Numbered from the stretch's first letter, positions 1 through 7,664 are shown. The stretch is DNA of 17,497 nucleotides from CAYJAD01 sp964372165 (GCA_964372165.1 CAYJPT010000043.1:1-17497), one strand, 5' to 3'. The notes: generated by a model not told the origin, from the sequence alone. Made by a program: numbers and translations.

Positions 1-50
1 TTTATCTTTTAAAGCGTTATAAATTTAAAGTTTATTTTATAGTATTTTAA

Positions 51-252
51 GACTCCTGCATAATTCATTGTGTGGAGTCTTTTGGAGCGTTGACGATAGT
101 CAATGCGACCAAAAATCAAGAATAGGTGGAGCTTTGCTTCGCCGTTAAATGATTGATTTTTGAGGCTTTTGTCCTGCACAAGTAGATTTTTAAATAAATG
201 CAAATTTACTGCAAAAGCATAAAAATAGAACTAAAAAATAATTGTGCAGGAC
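51..252 (+). other. Gene-free region with successive nested inverted repeats; possible structured RNA or repeat debris
   Basis: No convincing gene lies in 1-401. Four inverted repeats follow one another here: GACTCC/GGAGTC at 51-56 and 74-79; GCGTTGAC/GTCAATGC at 87-94 and 99-106 with a GATA loop; CAAAAATCAA/TTGATTTTTG at 110-119 and 153-162, enclosing GGTGGAG/CTTCGCC at 125-131 and 137-143; and GTCCTGCACA/TGTGCAGGAC at 171-180 and 243-252. The three imperfect positions (89-104, 127-141 and 129-139) are all G-T pairs on the + strand, so they would be G-U wobbles in a + strand transcript but C-A mismatches in a - strand one. A 64-codon minus-strand reading frame (9-203) crosses the repeats but resembles nothing I know. 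The orientation bias is suggestive; no known RNA family is recognised and no promoter was identified. Confidence 0.45.
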
Positions 253-259
253 CCTTATT

Positions 260-314
260 TTAAGTTGACATCACTAATGTCAACTTAAGGAAAGGTACAC
301 TCGCTCCAGAACTT
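260..314. repeat. 12-bp stem palindrome with a tail shared with the 3616 element
   Basis: TTAAGTTGACAT (260-271) and ATGTCAACTTAA (277-288) form a perfect 12-bp inverted repeat with a 5-nt CACTA loop. The sequence right after it, 290-314, matches 3656-3680 at 20 of 25 positions, with four of the five differences being transitions. In both places the shared tail directly follows a palindrome, so this looks like a diverged relative of the element at 3616-3667. It is not a standard intrinsic terminator because no T-tract follows on either strand. Confidence 0.5.
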
Positions 315-375
315 AACAGTGCAATTAAATTATACTTATTCCTACGCAGTGCTTGTCTGCTATCGCACCCAACGC

Positions 376-399
376 TAGTAATTTCATCTGAAATTACTA
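376..399. repeat. 11-bp hairpin just beyond the glycosyltransferase stop codon
   Basis: TAGTAATTTCA (376-386) and TGAAATTACTA (389-399) are perfect reverse complements separated by two bases. On the minus strand the hairpin begins two nucleotides after the stop codon of the glycosyltransferase gene. It could protect or define the 3' end of that transcript. No T-tract follows, so an intrinsic terminator is not supported. Confidence 0.45.
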
Positions 400-401
400 T
401 A

Positions 402-1970
402 TTAATTTACGCAAATATCAACTACATAGCTCATGCGTTTATTATAGCTATGCTCAAGTCTAATACATTCTTGCCAAGCAAGGCATAGTTCATGGCGCAT
501 TGTTTGGTCTAAGCTCTTAACTGCTTTTGTTAAAACACTTGGACTTTCAAGGCGTATATTCTTTACAAGTTGCAAGGGGAAAATTTCAAGCCCAGGGGTA
601 TTATCTGAAAATAAAAAACCTCCAGCTGCCCAAACGTCAAAATGCCTTTGCGTGAGCCCTGCTGGCAATAAAAGAGAGGTTACGTTCAACACACTATTGG
701 CTTTGTTATAAACCATGGCTAATTCATTGTAATAGTCTAATCCTGAGCATAAAACATGGTTTGTAGCTGTAGGCAAAAGCTGTGACCAAGTTGCGCTATC
801 GCCAAAAATTAATGCATCAAGGGTTAACAGTTCTTGCAACCAAAGCACCCTATGCATGCATGCACATTGTTCTGCTCCAAGCCCTATTTTACGTACGTCA
901 AATCCAGGCCATATAGATAATTGCAAACGCGCTTGCCACCAATGAAAATCAACTCGTATGCCTTCATGTAATAATTTTAAAGCTTCATTTAATATATCTT
1001 GTGGTAGCTTAGCTGCTGAAAAAAACTTTGCTTGCTCAGGAAAAGCAGCCCTGCCTACGAATATGCATTTTGCATTTTCCAAGGCTTGAAAAGTTTGACG
1101 CATAGAAATATTGGAAGAGTGAAATTTTGGTTGCCACATATGCTGTGCGGCAGCTAATGGAAGATGATATACAAACTTAGCACCTAGTCTTTTTAAGTCT
1201 GCTATGAAAGATGCATCTGTCACAAAAATTTTAGCATCTTTCCACCACGGCAGGCGTAAGCTTGAAAGAATATGCCAAGGATTATCCACAAACCAAATAG
1301 CAACAGGTATTTTCAAAGCTTGTAATAGAGCAAAATCTGCTCCACCATCATCAAGGCCACGTAAATTTATGGAAAAAAACAAACTTGGTTGTTCATCAAT
1401 CAGTAAATCACGTAAATTATGTTGTACTTGACTCACTTTATAACCAAGGTCTTCAAAAGCAGTACATATTTCGCCATGAAGCAACTGCTGTGAATTGCCA
1501 GGCAAAAAAATTCTATTTTGTGCAGTAATATGATTAGTGCCACGTAAAAATCTAGCTTGTATGTCGCCTAGAATTGGTGACCAATATTCAGGGTATAAAA
1601 GAATATTTTGTTTATACCACCAAATATTGCACGCAAACTGTAAACTTTTAAGTTCATGAGCAGATATCCTTTTCCAGTGTTTAGGTATGTCTTGTACAAT
1701 ATTTTGCTTTTGCAAAGCATTGCTAAATTCTTGGCACTCAAGGTAATAAACTGTGCATTCTTGACTTAATATGTTTGCACTTGGTAATGAAGCTGCCAAA
1801 CCATTTTCATGGTATAATGGCCCAAGCCCAAGTATAATGTGTGTCGCATTAGCATCAGGTGTAGGTTGATACATATTAACAAAAGCATCTGCACCGCTGG
1901 CAAGACTTATCATCTTGCCCTGAGCACTTGGAAGGCTAATACGAATCGGGCGTGAATTTTTTTGTTTCAT
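402..1970 (-). CDS. Glycosyltransferase, DUF3880 / CgeB-like, family-1 type
   Basis: A 522-residue protein with the two-part layout of CgeB/DUF3880-type glycosyltransferases. An N-terminal extension (about 1-160) is followed by a DUF3880-like domain (about 195-275, containing FFSINLRGLDDGG and WFVDNPWHIL). The C-terminal part (about 415-505) looks like Glyco_trans_1_2 (NVTSLLLPAGLTQRHFDVWA, then GGF, then TPGLEIFP). It has no signal peptide or membrane span, so it is probably cytosolic and acts on a nucleotide-sugar donor; donor and acceptor cannot be read from the sequence. It is a single gene divergent from rlmE across an AT-rich gap of 183 bases, and no good ribosome-binding site precedes the ATG. 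Surface polysaccharide or protein glycosylation is a guess from the family. Confidence 0.75.
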   Translation of the reverse strand: MKQKNSRPIRISLPSAQGKMISLASGADAFVNMYQPTPDANATHIILGLGPLYHENGLAASLPSANILSQECTVYYLECQEFSNALQKQNIVQDIPKHWKRISAHELKSLQFACNIWWYKQNILLYPEYWSPILGDIQARFLRGTNHITAQNRIFLPGNSQQLLHGEICTAFEDLGYKVSQVQHNLRDLLIDEQPSLFFSINLRGLDDGGADFALLQALKIPVAIWFVDNPWHILSSLRLPWWKDAKIFVTDASFIADLKRLGAKFVYHLPLAAAQHMWQPKFHSSNISMRQTFQALENAKCIFVGRAAFPEQAKFFSAAKLPQDILNEALKLLHEGIRVDFHWWQARLQLSIWPGFDVRKIGLGAEQCACMHRVLWLQELLTLDALIFGDSATWSQLLPTATNHVLCSGLDYYNELAMVYNKANSVLNVTSLLLPAGLTQRHFDVWAAGGFLFSDNTPGLEIFPLQLVKNIRLESPSVLTKAVKSLDQTMRHELCLAWQECIRLEHSYNKRMSYVVDICVN

Positions 1971-2117
1971 ATAATTTATAATTTACTCTTATATATTTTA
2001 TAAATAAAGGACAAAACAGCCTACAATCATAAACTAGTTTATATAATTCTAAAATCTTATACAAAAATAATTTTACAATAATATATTTAACTAAACTTTT
2101 ATGCAATCATCTTGCAC

Positions 2118-2146
2118 TTGGCGAAAAAGCACTTTTGTTGTATAAA
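2118..2146 (+). promoter_or_regulatory. Candidate sigma70-type promoter for rlmE-yebC
   Basis: TTGGCG (2118-2123) and TATAAA (2141-2146) are separated by exactly 17 bases. The -10 matches the consensus at 5 of 6 positions and the -35 at 4 of 6. Transcription would begin near 2153-2154, at the rlmE ATG itself, implying a leaderless or nearly leaderless message. Inferred from sequence only. Confidence 0.4.
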
Positions 2147-2153
2147 GCTTGCT

Positions 2154-2747
2154 ATGAAAGAATATCGCGATTTTTACTTCAAAAAAGCTAAACAACAAAA
2201 TTATCCGGCACGGTCTGTTTATAAGTTGAAGGAACTGGACAATAAATTCAAACTTTTTCGTAAAGGCATGCGTGTGTTAGACTTAGGCGCTGCACCAGGA
2301 TCTTGGTCTATGGGAGCTGCTGAAAAAGTGGGAGAAAATGGACTTGTTTTAGCATGCGATATACAAGCAACCGATACAACTTTTCCGCCAAATGTCATTT
2401 TCATGCAGGAAGATATATTTGAGCGTAGCCAAGAATTTGAGCTAAAACTTGCTGAACTTGGTCCTTTTGATTCTGTAATTAGTGACATGGCCCCACGTAC
2501 CACAGGCACAAAATTTACTGATCAAACACGCTCATTGGAATTATGCATTGAAGCTTTGCACGTTGCAGTAACATATTTAAAGCCTGGTGGAAGTTTTGTT
2601 GTTAAAATATTTATGGGTCCTGATATTCATGAACTTTTGCAACCCATGCGTCGTCAATTTACCAAGGTTAAGTCTTTTAAACCTCAAAGCTCACGCCAAG
2701 AAAGTAAGGAGACATTTTTTGTAGGCACAGCTTATAAGGGTTCATAA
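2154..2747 (+). CDS. rlmE: 23S rRNA (uridine-2'-O-)methyltransferase RlmE (FtsJ/RrmJ)
   Basis: Predicted to methylate the 2'-O of U2552 (E. coli numbering) in the 23S A-loop, a late step in 50S assembly, using S-adenosylmethionine. The 197-residue protein carries the SAM site VLDLGAAPGSW (41-51) and the K-D-K-E catalytic tetrad: K24 in SVYKLKELD, D111 in ISDMAP, K151 in VVKIFMG and E186 in SKETFF. Length is close to the usual 200 residues. I start at ATG 2154 because MKEYRDFYFKKAK is the normal family N-terminus; an in-frame TTG at 2112 would add 14 residues unlike the family. No Shine-Dalgarno precedes 2154. yebC follows 42 bases later on the same strand, so the two are probably co-transcribed. 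Confidence 0.95.
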   Translation: MKEYRDFYFKKAKQQNYPARSVYKLKELDNKFKLFRKGMRVLDLGAAPGSWSMGAAEKVGENGLVLACDIQATDTTFPPNVIFMQEDIFERSQEFELKLAELGPFDSVISDMAPRTTGTKFTDQTRSLELCIEALHVAVTYLKPGGSFVVKIFMGPDIHELLQPMRRQFTKVKSFKPQSSRQESKETFFVGTAYKGS

Positions 2748-2789
2748 TAATAAAATTTAACAATTTTTAAAATTATATTAGGAGTGATT

Positions 2790-3533
2790 ATGGCCGGACA
2801 TAGTAAATGGGCAAACATCCAACATCGTAAAGGGCGTCAAGATGCCAAGCGCGGTAAAGTCTTTACCAAGGCAGCCAAAGAAATTATTATTGCAGCTAAA
2901 GGTGGCGGAGATCCAGCCGGCAACTCACGCTTGCGTGCTGCCATAGCAGCTGCAAAAGCTGTTAACTTACCAAAGGATAAAATTGAAGCTGCCATTCGCA
3001 AGGGTACTGGGGAAGATGCTGGCGGCGAACTTTTTGAAATTTCTTATGAAGGCTATGCACCTGGCGGTGTAGCTGTCATTGTTGAAACCGCTACAGATAA
3101 TAAAAACCGTACAGTGGCAGAAGTGCGCCATATTTTGACTAAGCATGGTGGCTCTATGGGTGAAACAGGTTGTGTTGCCTGGATGTTTAGCCGCAAGGGC
3201 GTGATTAGCATTGAAAAGTCATTATATAATGAAGATGCAATGATGGAAGTAGCCCTTGAAGCCGGTGCAGATGATGTTGTGGATGATGGTGAAAATTGGA
3301 CCATTTATACAGCATTAACTGACTTTGGTGTAGTGCGTGATAATTTAGAAAATGCTAATGTGCCAATGCTTTCAGCTGAGCTTGCCATGATTGCACAAAA
3401 CACTGTAGACCTTGATGTTGAAACAGGTCGTAAAGTTTTGCGTCTTATGGAAGCTTTAGATGATAATGACGACATACAAAATGTGTATGCTAACTTTGAT
3501 TTGCCAGAAGAATTAATGGCTGAAATGGAATAA
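2790..3533 (+). CDS. yebC: YebC/PmpR family protein (translation factor / putative regulator)
   Basis: A 247-residue YebC/TACO1-family protein, full length. It starts with the family hallmark MAGHSKWANIQHRKGRQDAK and keeps the conserved blocks RGTGEDAGG-like (KGTGEDAGGE), YEGYAPGGVA, ATDNKNRTVAEVRH, FGSMGETG-like (GGSMGETGCVAWMF) and KVLRLMEALDD(N)DD near the end. Older work describes members as DNA-binding transcriptional regulators; more recent work on TACO1 and bacterial YebC describes a role in relieving ribosome stalling at proline-rich stretches. Either fits, and its pairing with rlmE favours translation. The start is fixed by the ATG at 2790 with AGGAG at 2780-2784; the in-frame GTG at 2784 lies within this ribosome-binding site. 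No clear terminator follows. Confidence 0.95.
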   Translation: MAGHSKWANIQHRKGRQDAKRGKVFTKAAKEIIIAAKGGGDPAGNSRLRAAIAAAKAVNLPKDKIEAAIRKGTGEDAGGELFEISYEGYAPGGVAVIVETATDNKNRTVAEVRHILTKHGGSMGETGCVAWMFSRKGVISIEKSLYNEDAMMEVALEAGADDVVDDGENWTIYTALTDFGVVRDNLENANVPMLSAELAMIAQNTVDLDVETGRKVLRLMEALDDNDDIQNVYANFDLPEELMAEME

Positions 3534-3581
3534 GAAACACAAAAAAAATATAATTTTAACGCCGAATAAGAGCAAAAAACT

Positions 3582-3604
3582 ACGCCTTTTTGCGTCCCAC
3601 AGGT
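3582..3604 (-). terminator. Weak hairpin with T-tract, possible terminator for the gatA transcript
   Basis: On the minus strand ACGC, a 6-nt AAAAAG loop and GCGT are followed two bases later by six Ts (+ strand 3575-3580). The stem is only 4 bp and lies about 200 bases past gatA, so this is a marginal call for the convergent yebC/gatA gap. Confidence 0.2.
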
Positions 3605-3615
3605 CGAATGAAGGT

Positions 3616-3667
3616 AGTGTGCCTTTCTGATTTATTCTGCTTGCAGAGTAAATCAGAAAGGCACACT
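3616..3667. repeat. 52-bp near-perfect palindrome, copy 1 of a dispersed intergenic element
   Basis: Arms 3616-3640 and 3643-3667 are reverse complements over 25 bp with a single T-G pair (3635 with 3648) and two central bases. Positions 3607-3656 match the reverse complement of 17448-17497 at 47 of 50 positions, so it is a repeat and not a chance hairpin. It lies between the convergent ends of yebC and gatA. No T-tract adjoins it. It resembles REP/BIME-type or other miniature palindromic elements in behaviour, but I do not recognise the family. Confidence 0.8.
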
Positions 3668-3696
3668 TGCTTTAGTACTTGCGTTGTTCTCTGTAT

Positions 3697-3724
3697 CCGT
3701 AAGGTTCGCAAGCTCACCTAACGG
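3697..3724. repeat. Short imperfect inverted repeat downstream of the palindromic element
   Basis: CCGTAAGGT (3697-3705) and ACCTAACGG (3716-3724) pair over 9 bp with one central A-A mismatch and a 10-nt loop. It lies between the large palindrome and the gatA stop codon and may be part of the same element or contribute to 3' end formation of gatA. Confidence 0.35.
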
Positions 3725-3790
3725 CTAAAGCTTCGCCGCCCTTCGGGTAGGAACAGCGCAAATAAATTGAGTAATAGCCTTAAATGATAT

Positions 3791-5254
3791 TTACAATGCA
3801 GGCCATATTGTCTTTGGCATGGCTTGCTCAAGCACATGTGCTACACTAAAGATTAACTCTTCACTAAATGCTTGTCCAATAAGCTGAACCCCAACAGGTA
3901 AATTCGTATCCTTACCCATACCAACAGGTAAAGCTAAGCCAGGCAAACCAGCTAAATTTAATGAAAGAGTATAAACATCCATCAAGTACATTTGTAGAGG
4001 ATCTTTGTTTAAGCTGCCAAGCTCCCATGCTGTAGTTGGAGAGATGGGACCACAAATAATATCACATTTTTTTAAAGCTTGTTCAAAGTCATCTCTAATT
4101 AAGCGGCGCACTTGAGCTGCTTTACGAAAATAGGCATCATAGTAACCGGACGATAAAACATAAGTGCCAAGCATGATACGACGCTGTACTTCTTGACCAA
4201 ATCCCTCACTGCGTGACTTTACATAAAGCTCATCCAAGTTATTAATATTATCAGCTCTATATCCATAGCGCACTCCATCAAAGCGTGCTAAGTTAGAACT
4301 TGCCTCTGCCATGGCAACAATATAATATGTGGCAATAGCAGCATTTGTATGCGGTAAGTCAATATCTACAAGTTCCGCACCAAGATTTTTCATTACTTCA
4401 AAGGTATTATTGCAAGCACCCTCTACTTCATTTGCTAAGCCCTCAGCAAAAAAATCCTTGGGAATTCCAACCCGAACACCCTTTAAGTCCGAACGACCAT
4501 GCAATGCAGAACTGTATGCTAAGGGCTTTAAGCTGTGCGGTGACGAGGTACTGTCGCGCGCATCATGTCCGGCAATATTTTCTAAAACTAGAGCGCAATC
4601 TTCAACTGAGCGTCCAAATGGGCCAATTTGGTCCAAGGAAGAACCATAAGCAATAAGTCCATAGCGAGATACTCGCCCATAGGTGGGCTTTATACCAACA
4701 CAGCCGCAAAGCGCTGCCGGTTGTCGGATGGAGCCACCTGTATCAGAACCAAGTGAGGCAAAGCACTGCTTAGCCACAACTGAAGCCGCTGAACCACCGC
4801 TGGAGCCACCAGGCACTCGTTTTACATCCCAAGGATTATGCGTAGGGTGAAAGGCTGAATTTTCTGTACTTGAGCCCATGGCAAATTCATCAAGATTATT
4901 TTTACCAATAATTATTGCGCCGGCTTCACGTAATTTATGCACTACATGAGCATCATAAAAAGGCACATAATTTTGTAAAATTTTTGAACCAGCCGTTGTG
5001 GTTAAACCCTTGGTGCAAATAGCGTCCTTTATCGTTACCGGTACACCCCAAAGAGTTTTTTCTTTGTTTGGACCAATCTTATCCATTTGCCTTGCTTGTT
5101 CAAGGGCATTTTCAGCATCAAGGCTTAAATTGGCCTTTAAGTGTTCAGTAGCTTTAATGCGTTCCAAGCAAGAACTAACAGCTTCTTCTGCTTTAATTTC
5201 ACCTTGTGAAAGGCCGTTTCTTACATCAGTAAGGCTTAAATCATAAATATTCAT
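3791..5254 (-). CDS. gatA: Asp-tRNA(Asn)/Glu-tRNA(Gln) amidotransferase subunit A
   Basis: Glutaminase/amidase subunit of GatCAB, which releases ammonia from glutamine or asparagine and channels it to GatB for conversion of misacylated Glu-tRNA(Gln) or Asp-tRNA(Asn). The 487-residue protein has the full amidase signature domain with the Ser-cis-Ser-Lys triad: K76 in VPVTIKD, cis-Ser S151 in GGSSGGSAA and nucleophile S175 in GSDTGGSIRQPA, with the 24-residue spacing between the serines seen in the family. Length is normal (about 485). The ATG is six bases past the gatC stop, so the two are translated from one message. gatB is not in this window. The gene is convergent with yebC. Confidence 0.97.
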   Translation of the reverse strand: MNIYDLSLTDVRNGLSQGEIKAEEAVSSCLERIKATEHLKANLSLDAENALEQARQMDKIGPNKEKTLWGVPVTIKDAICTKGLTTTAGSKILQNYVPFYDAHVVHKLREAGAIIIGKNNLDEFAMGSSTENSAFHPTHNPWDVKRVPGGSSGGSAASVVAKQCFASLGSDTGGSIRQPAALCGCVGIKPTYGRVSRYGLIAYGSSLDQIGPFGRSVEDCALVLENIAGHDARDSTSSPHSLKPLAYSSALHGRSDLKGVRVGIPKDFFAEGLANEVEGACNNTFEVMKNLGAELVDIDLPHTNAAIATYYIVAMAEASSNLARFDGVRYGYRADNINNLDELYVKSRSEGFGQEVQRRIMLGTYVLSSGYYDAYFRKAAQVRRLIRDDFEQALKKCDIICGPISPTTAWELGSLNKDPLQMYLMDVYTLSLNLAGLPGLALPVGMGKDTNLPVGVQLIGQAFSEELIFSVAHVLEQAMPKTIWPAL

Positions 5255-5260
5255 ATTGAC

Positions 5261-5554
5261 CTACACAATACGGGGTACGATAAAATATTGTTCATCATCT
5301 CTTGGGGCATTGCTAAGCACTTCTGCGCGCTTGGCTTTATTTTGGGCAACATCTTCACGCAAAATACCCTCATGTACAATGGGACTGTATAGTGGTTCGA
5401 TATTGTCAGTATCTACATGCGCCAATACGTCCATATAGTTTAAAATATCCGCAAATTGGCCTGCAAAAAGAGCCTTTGTTTCATCTGTAATTTCAAGGCG
5501 AGCCAAAGTAGCCATGCGTTGTACATCTTCAATATTAATTGTCTTGTTTGACAT
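5261..5554 (-). CDS. gatC: Asp-tRNA(Asn)/Glu-tRNA(Gln) amidotransferase subunit C
   Basis: Small structural subunit that wraps around the GatA-GatB interface and stabilises the complex. The 97-residue protein shows the typical order: N-terminal VQRMATLARLEI, the middle helix FAGQFADILNYMDVLAHVDT, and the conserved tail segment IEPLYSP, EGILREDV, and a final YFIVPRIV matching the usual 'F.VP.(V/I)' ending. A good ribosome-binding site, CAAGGG (+ strand 5561-5566), lies six bases before the ATG. It follows the lipoprotein gene by 27 bases and precedes gatA by six, so all three appear to be one transcript. Confidence 0.95.
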   Translation of the reverse strand: MSNKTINIEDVQRMATLARLEITDETKALFAGQFADILNYMDVLAHVDTDNIEPLYSPIVHEGILREDVAQNKAKRAEVLSNAPRDDEQYFIVPRIV

Positions 5555-5581
5555 TTATTTCCCTTGTTTTACAAATTATTT

Positions 5582-7612
5582 TTATTGAACGCCAGTCGGG
5601 GAGCTTACAACAGGTGCACTTTGTTGCACATTACTAGATGCTGGGCTTGCAGGCACATTAGCAGTTGCAGCGGCACGGCGAGCATTAAAATCATTTAAAG
5701 CTTGCAAACGTAATTGATTAAATAAAACTGCATCAGCCATGGTAATACCGGAAGGTGTTAGAGTAAAAAGATAAAGTCTTTGGCTTGCTTTGCCAGTCAT
5801 ATCCCAACTCATAGGAGCCATACTCCAAGTCATATTTTGTGCAGTTTGCAACTTTGTGTTAACAGCTGCGGCATTGCTTTGAGCATTTATACCAAGAGAT
5901 GCACCAAATCGTACAAAGTCATAACCAAGACCAGTCCAAAAATCTGCATTACTTACAGTGCTTAAACCTTGAGGTATTTGTTTTGGATTCCAAGCTCCGG
6001 GGAATACAGCCAATTTATAATTAGCTGTATTAGCAGTGGTTACACCACTCATAAGGCTTTGTTCCCAAAGCGACGTACCTAATAAAACTTGCTTATCATC
6101 GCCATTATAGAGGAATGAAGAGGTGATAAGATCCATATTTTTCCATGAATCGGGCAAAAATACGGCGTCAAAGTTTGCCGTTGAAAGGGGAACGCTATTA
6201 ATTTTTTGTGGGCTTAGCAAGTTTGCCGCTGATTGAGTCCAGCTTGCAGTATCATTTGGCGAATAACCTACAGAATAAACTGTTGCCCCTACACCTTGCG
6301 CTGCATCACTAAAAATGGTGTTCATACGCATACCATAATTATCTTGCGGATAAAATGAGCCATAGCTTCTAATGCCCATTTCATTAGTAAAGGCAAGCAG
6401 GCTATTGACTTGGTCTTGTGGGCTTGGGAAAAATCTCCAAGCAACATTACCCTCTTCTCCAGACTCTAAAGCAGGTAAAAAAGTAAAGAAGTTTCTGGTA
6501 TTTGTTAGCTGTGCTGTTTTGGCAGTACTATAGTTTGCAGTTTGTAAAGGACCACCCACAACAACACATTGTGGCGGTAAAGCTTGCAACTGGCTTATCC
6601 AATCAGCCTGTGTTGTATCAATATACTGTATTTGTACATTAACTCCACTATTGGCTAGTTCAGCTTGTGCCATATCCGCACCATTACGGATTTTAGTACT
6701 AATAGGTGTAATATTACCACTTGCAGGCAGGGCAAGTACTAAGCAAGTGGATTGAAGGCTAGGGCTCACACCTGTATTTGTAGCTGCAGCGCCTGACCCT
6801 AACGTAGTTGGCTCTATGGCAAGAATGCGCTGTGGCAAGCTTGTGTCTGCATAAAGATTTAAATCTTTAAGGCGTTCCTCTGTTTGTATTCCAACAGGTA
6901 AGTCACGTCGTACATTTTCAAGTAAAATCATATTAACAGGAAAAGAAAAGTCTGCCTTACTAACAACTCCTTTACCCAAATTAACAAGATTTGCACTTGT
7001 CATATAGCGCAATTCTTCACTGGTAATATATTCAATGTTTTGCTTTTGTGAAATATCTTTTGACTGATAATAGCGAGAAATCAAGGGTAGGGCGGTAATA
7101 CTTTTTTGAGCAGGCCAACTGCGCCCCATAAGAATAATGGCTGCCTGAGCGCGCGCATTGGATGAATTATTTGGATTAGACCATACTTTTTCAGATTTTT
7201 CTATGGCAACGCTTGGTGATAGTAAGCGTATACTGCTAAGCCAAGCATTTTGCCATGCATGGGTACTATCAGCCTCTGGCAAGACTGCATCCCATTCATC
7301 TAAGGCATCAAGGGCATTATTTGGTCGTCCATTACGTGCTGCAGCAAGAGCAAAACGCTCCCAAGATTCTGTTAACTCACTTTGTGGTAGGCTAAGCTTT
7401 GTAGCTTTTGCATATAGGTTTTCAGCTCTTTGCATATCCCCATCATCCCATGCCTCACGAGCATCATCAACCAATGGGTCTGACGCTTGCGGCATGGAAC
7501 TACCACCAAGATTAAGATTCAAATCACCTAAACATGCACTGCTCAAAATACAACAAACAAGTACTAATATTAAATTTAATTTAACATGCATCTTCTTGGT
7601 GGGTTTAGCCAT
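5582..7612 (-). CDS. LpoA-like / periplasmic-binding-fold lipoprotein (putative penicillin-binding protein activator)
   Basis: A 676-residue predicted lipoprotein. The N-terminus has a basic start, a hydrophobic stretch at 12-23 and a lipobox-like SSAC ending at C27, so it is probably anchored to a membrane on the periplasmic side. Residues about 45-115 look like TPR-type helical repeats (AREAWDDGDMQRAENLYAKA, then RFALAAARNGRPNNALDAL). From about 290 to 640 it has a type-I periplasmic-binding fold like branched-chain amino-acid receptors (LALPASGNITPISTKIRNGA, then VVVGGPLQTAN, then YGSFYPQDNYGMRM). This TPR plus Peripla_BP layout is that of LpoA, which activates the peptidoglycan synthase PBP1A. 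No ABC permease or ATPase is adjacent, which argues against a transporter receptor. GAGGG (+ strand 7620-7624) seven bases upstream fixes the start. The lipobox is imperfect (S at -3). Confidence 0.7.
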   Translation of the reverse strand: MAKPTKKMHVKLNLILVLVCCILSSACLGDLNLNLGGSSMPQASDPLVDDAREAWDDGDMQRAENLYAKATKLSLPQSELTESWERFALAAARNGRPNNALDALDEWDAVLPEADSTHAWQNAWLSSIRLLSPSVAIEKSEKVWSNPNNSSNARAQAAIILMGRSWPAQKSITALPLISRYYQSKDISQKQNIEYITSEELRYMTSANLVNLGKGVVSKADFSFPVNMILLENVRRDLPVGIQTEERLKDLNLYADTSLPQRILAIEPTTLGSGAAATNTGVSPSLQSTCLVLALPASGNITPISTKIRNGADMAQAELANSGVNVQIQYIDTTQADWISQLQALPPQCVVVGGPLQTANYSTAKTAQLTNTRNFFTFLPALESGEEGNVAWRFFPSPQDQVNSLLAFTNEMGIRSYGSFYPQDNYGMRMNTIFSDAAQGVGATVYSVGYSPNDTASWTQSAANLLSPQKINSVPLSTANFDAVFLPDSWKNMDLITSSFLYNGDDKQVLLGTSLWEQSLMSGVTTANTANYKLAVFPGAWNPKQIPQGLSTVSNADFWTGLGYDFVRFGASLGINAQSNAAAVNTKLQTAQNMTWSMAPMSWDMTGKASQRLYLFTLTPSGITMADAVLFNQLRLQALNDFNARRAAATANVPASPASSNVQQSAPVVSSPTGVQ

Positions 7613-7664
7613 AACAGTGCCCTCATTATGCGTAATAAAATTTTAAACTAAAGCATATATAAAA

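Noticed and set aside
9..203. 64-codon minus-strand reading frame
   Set aside because: It runs through the nested inverted repeats, has no ribosome-binding site, resembles no family I know, and its residues follow the repeat structure. I treat it as noncoding.
2112..2153. TTG at 2112 as the rlmE start
   Set aside because: The added 14 residues are unlike the family, and the ATG at 2154 gives the standard N-terminus.
3616..3667. The 52-bp palindrome as a bidirectional intrinsic terminator
   Set aside because: No T-tract on either side, and the same sequence occurs upstream of another gene at 17448-17497, so a dispersed repeat is the better description.
7158..7646. 162-codon plus-strand reading frame opposite the lipoprotein gene
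   Set aside because: Antisense shadow of a clearly coding gene with a signal peptide and recognised fold; the product looks like no family.
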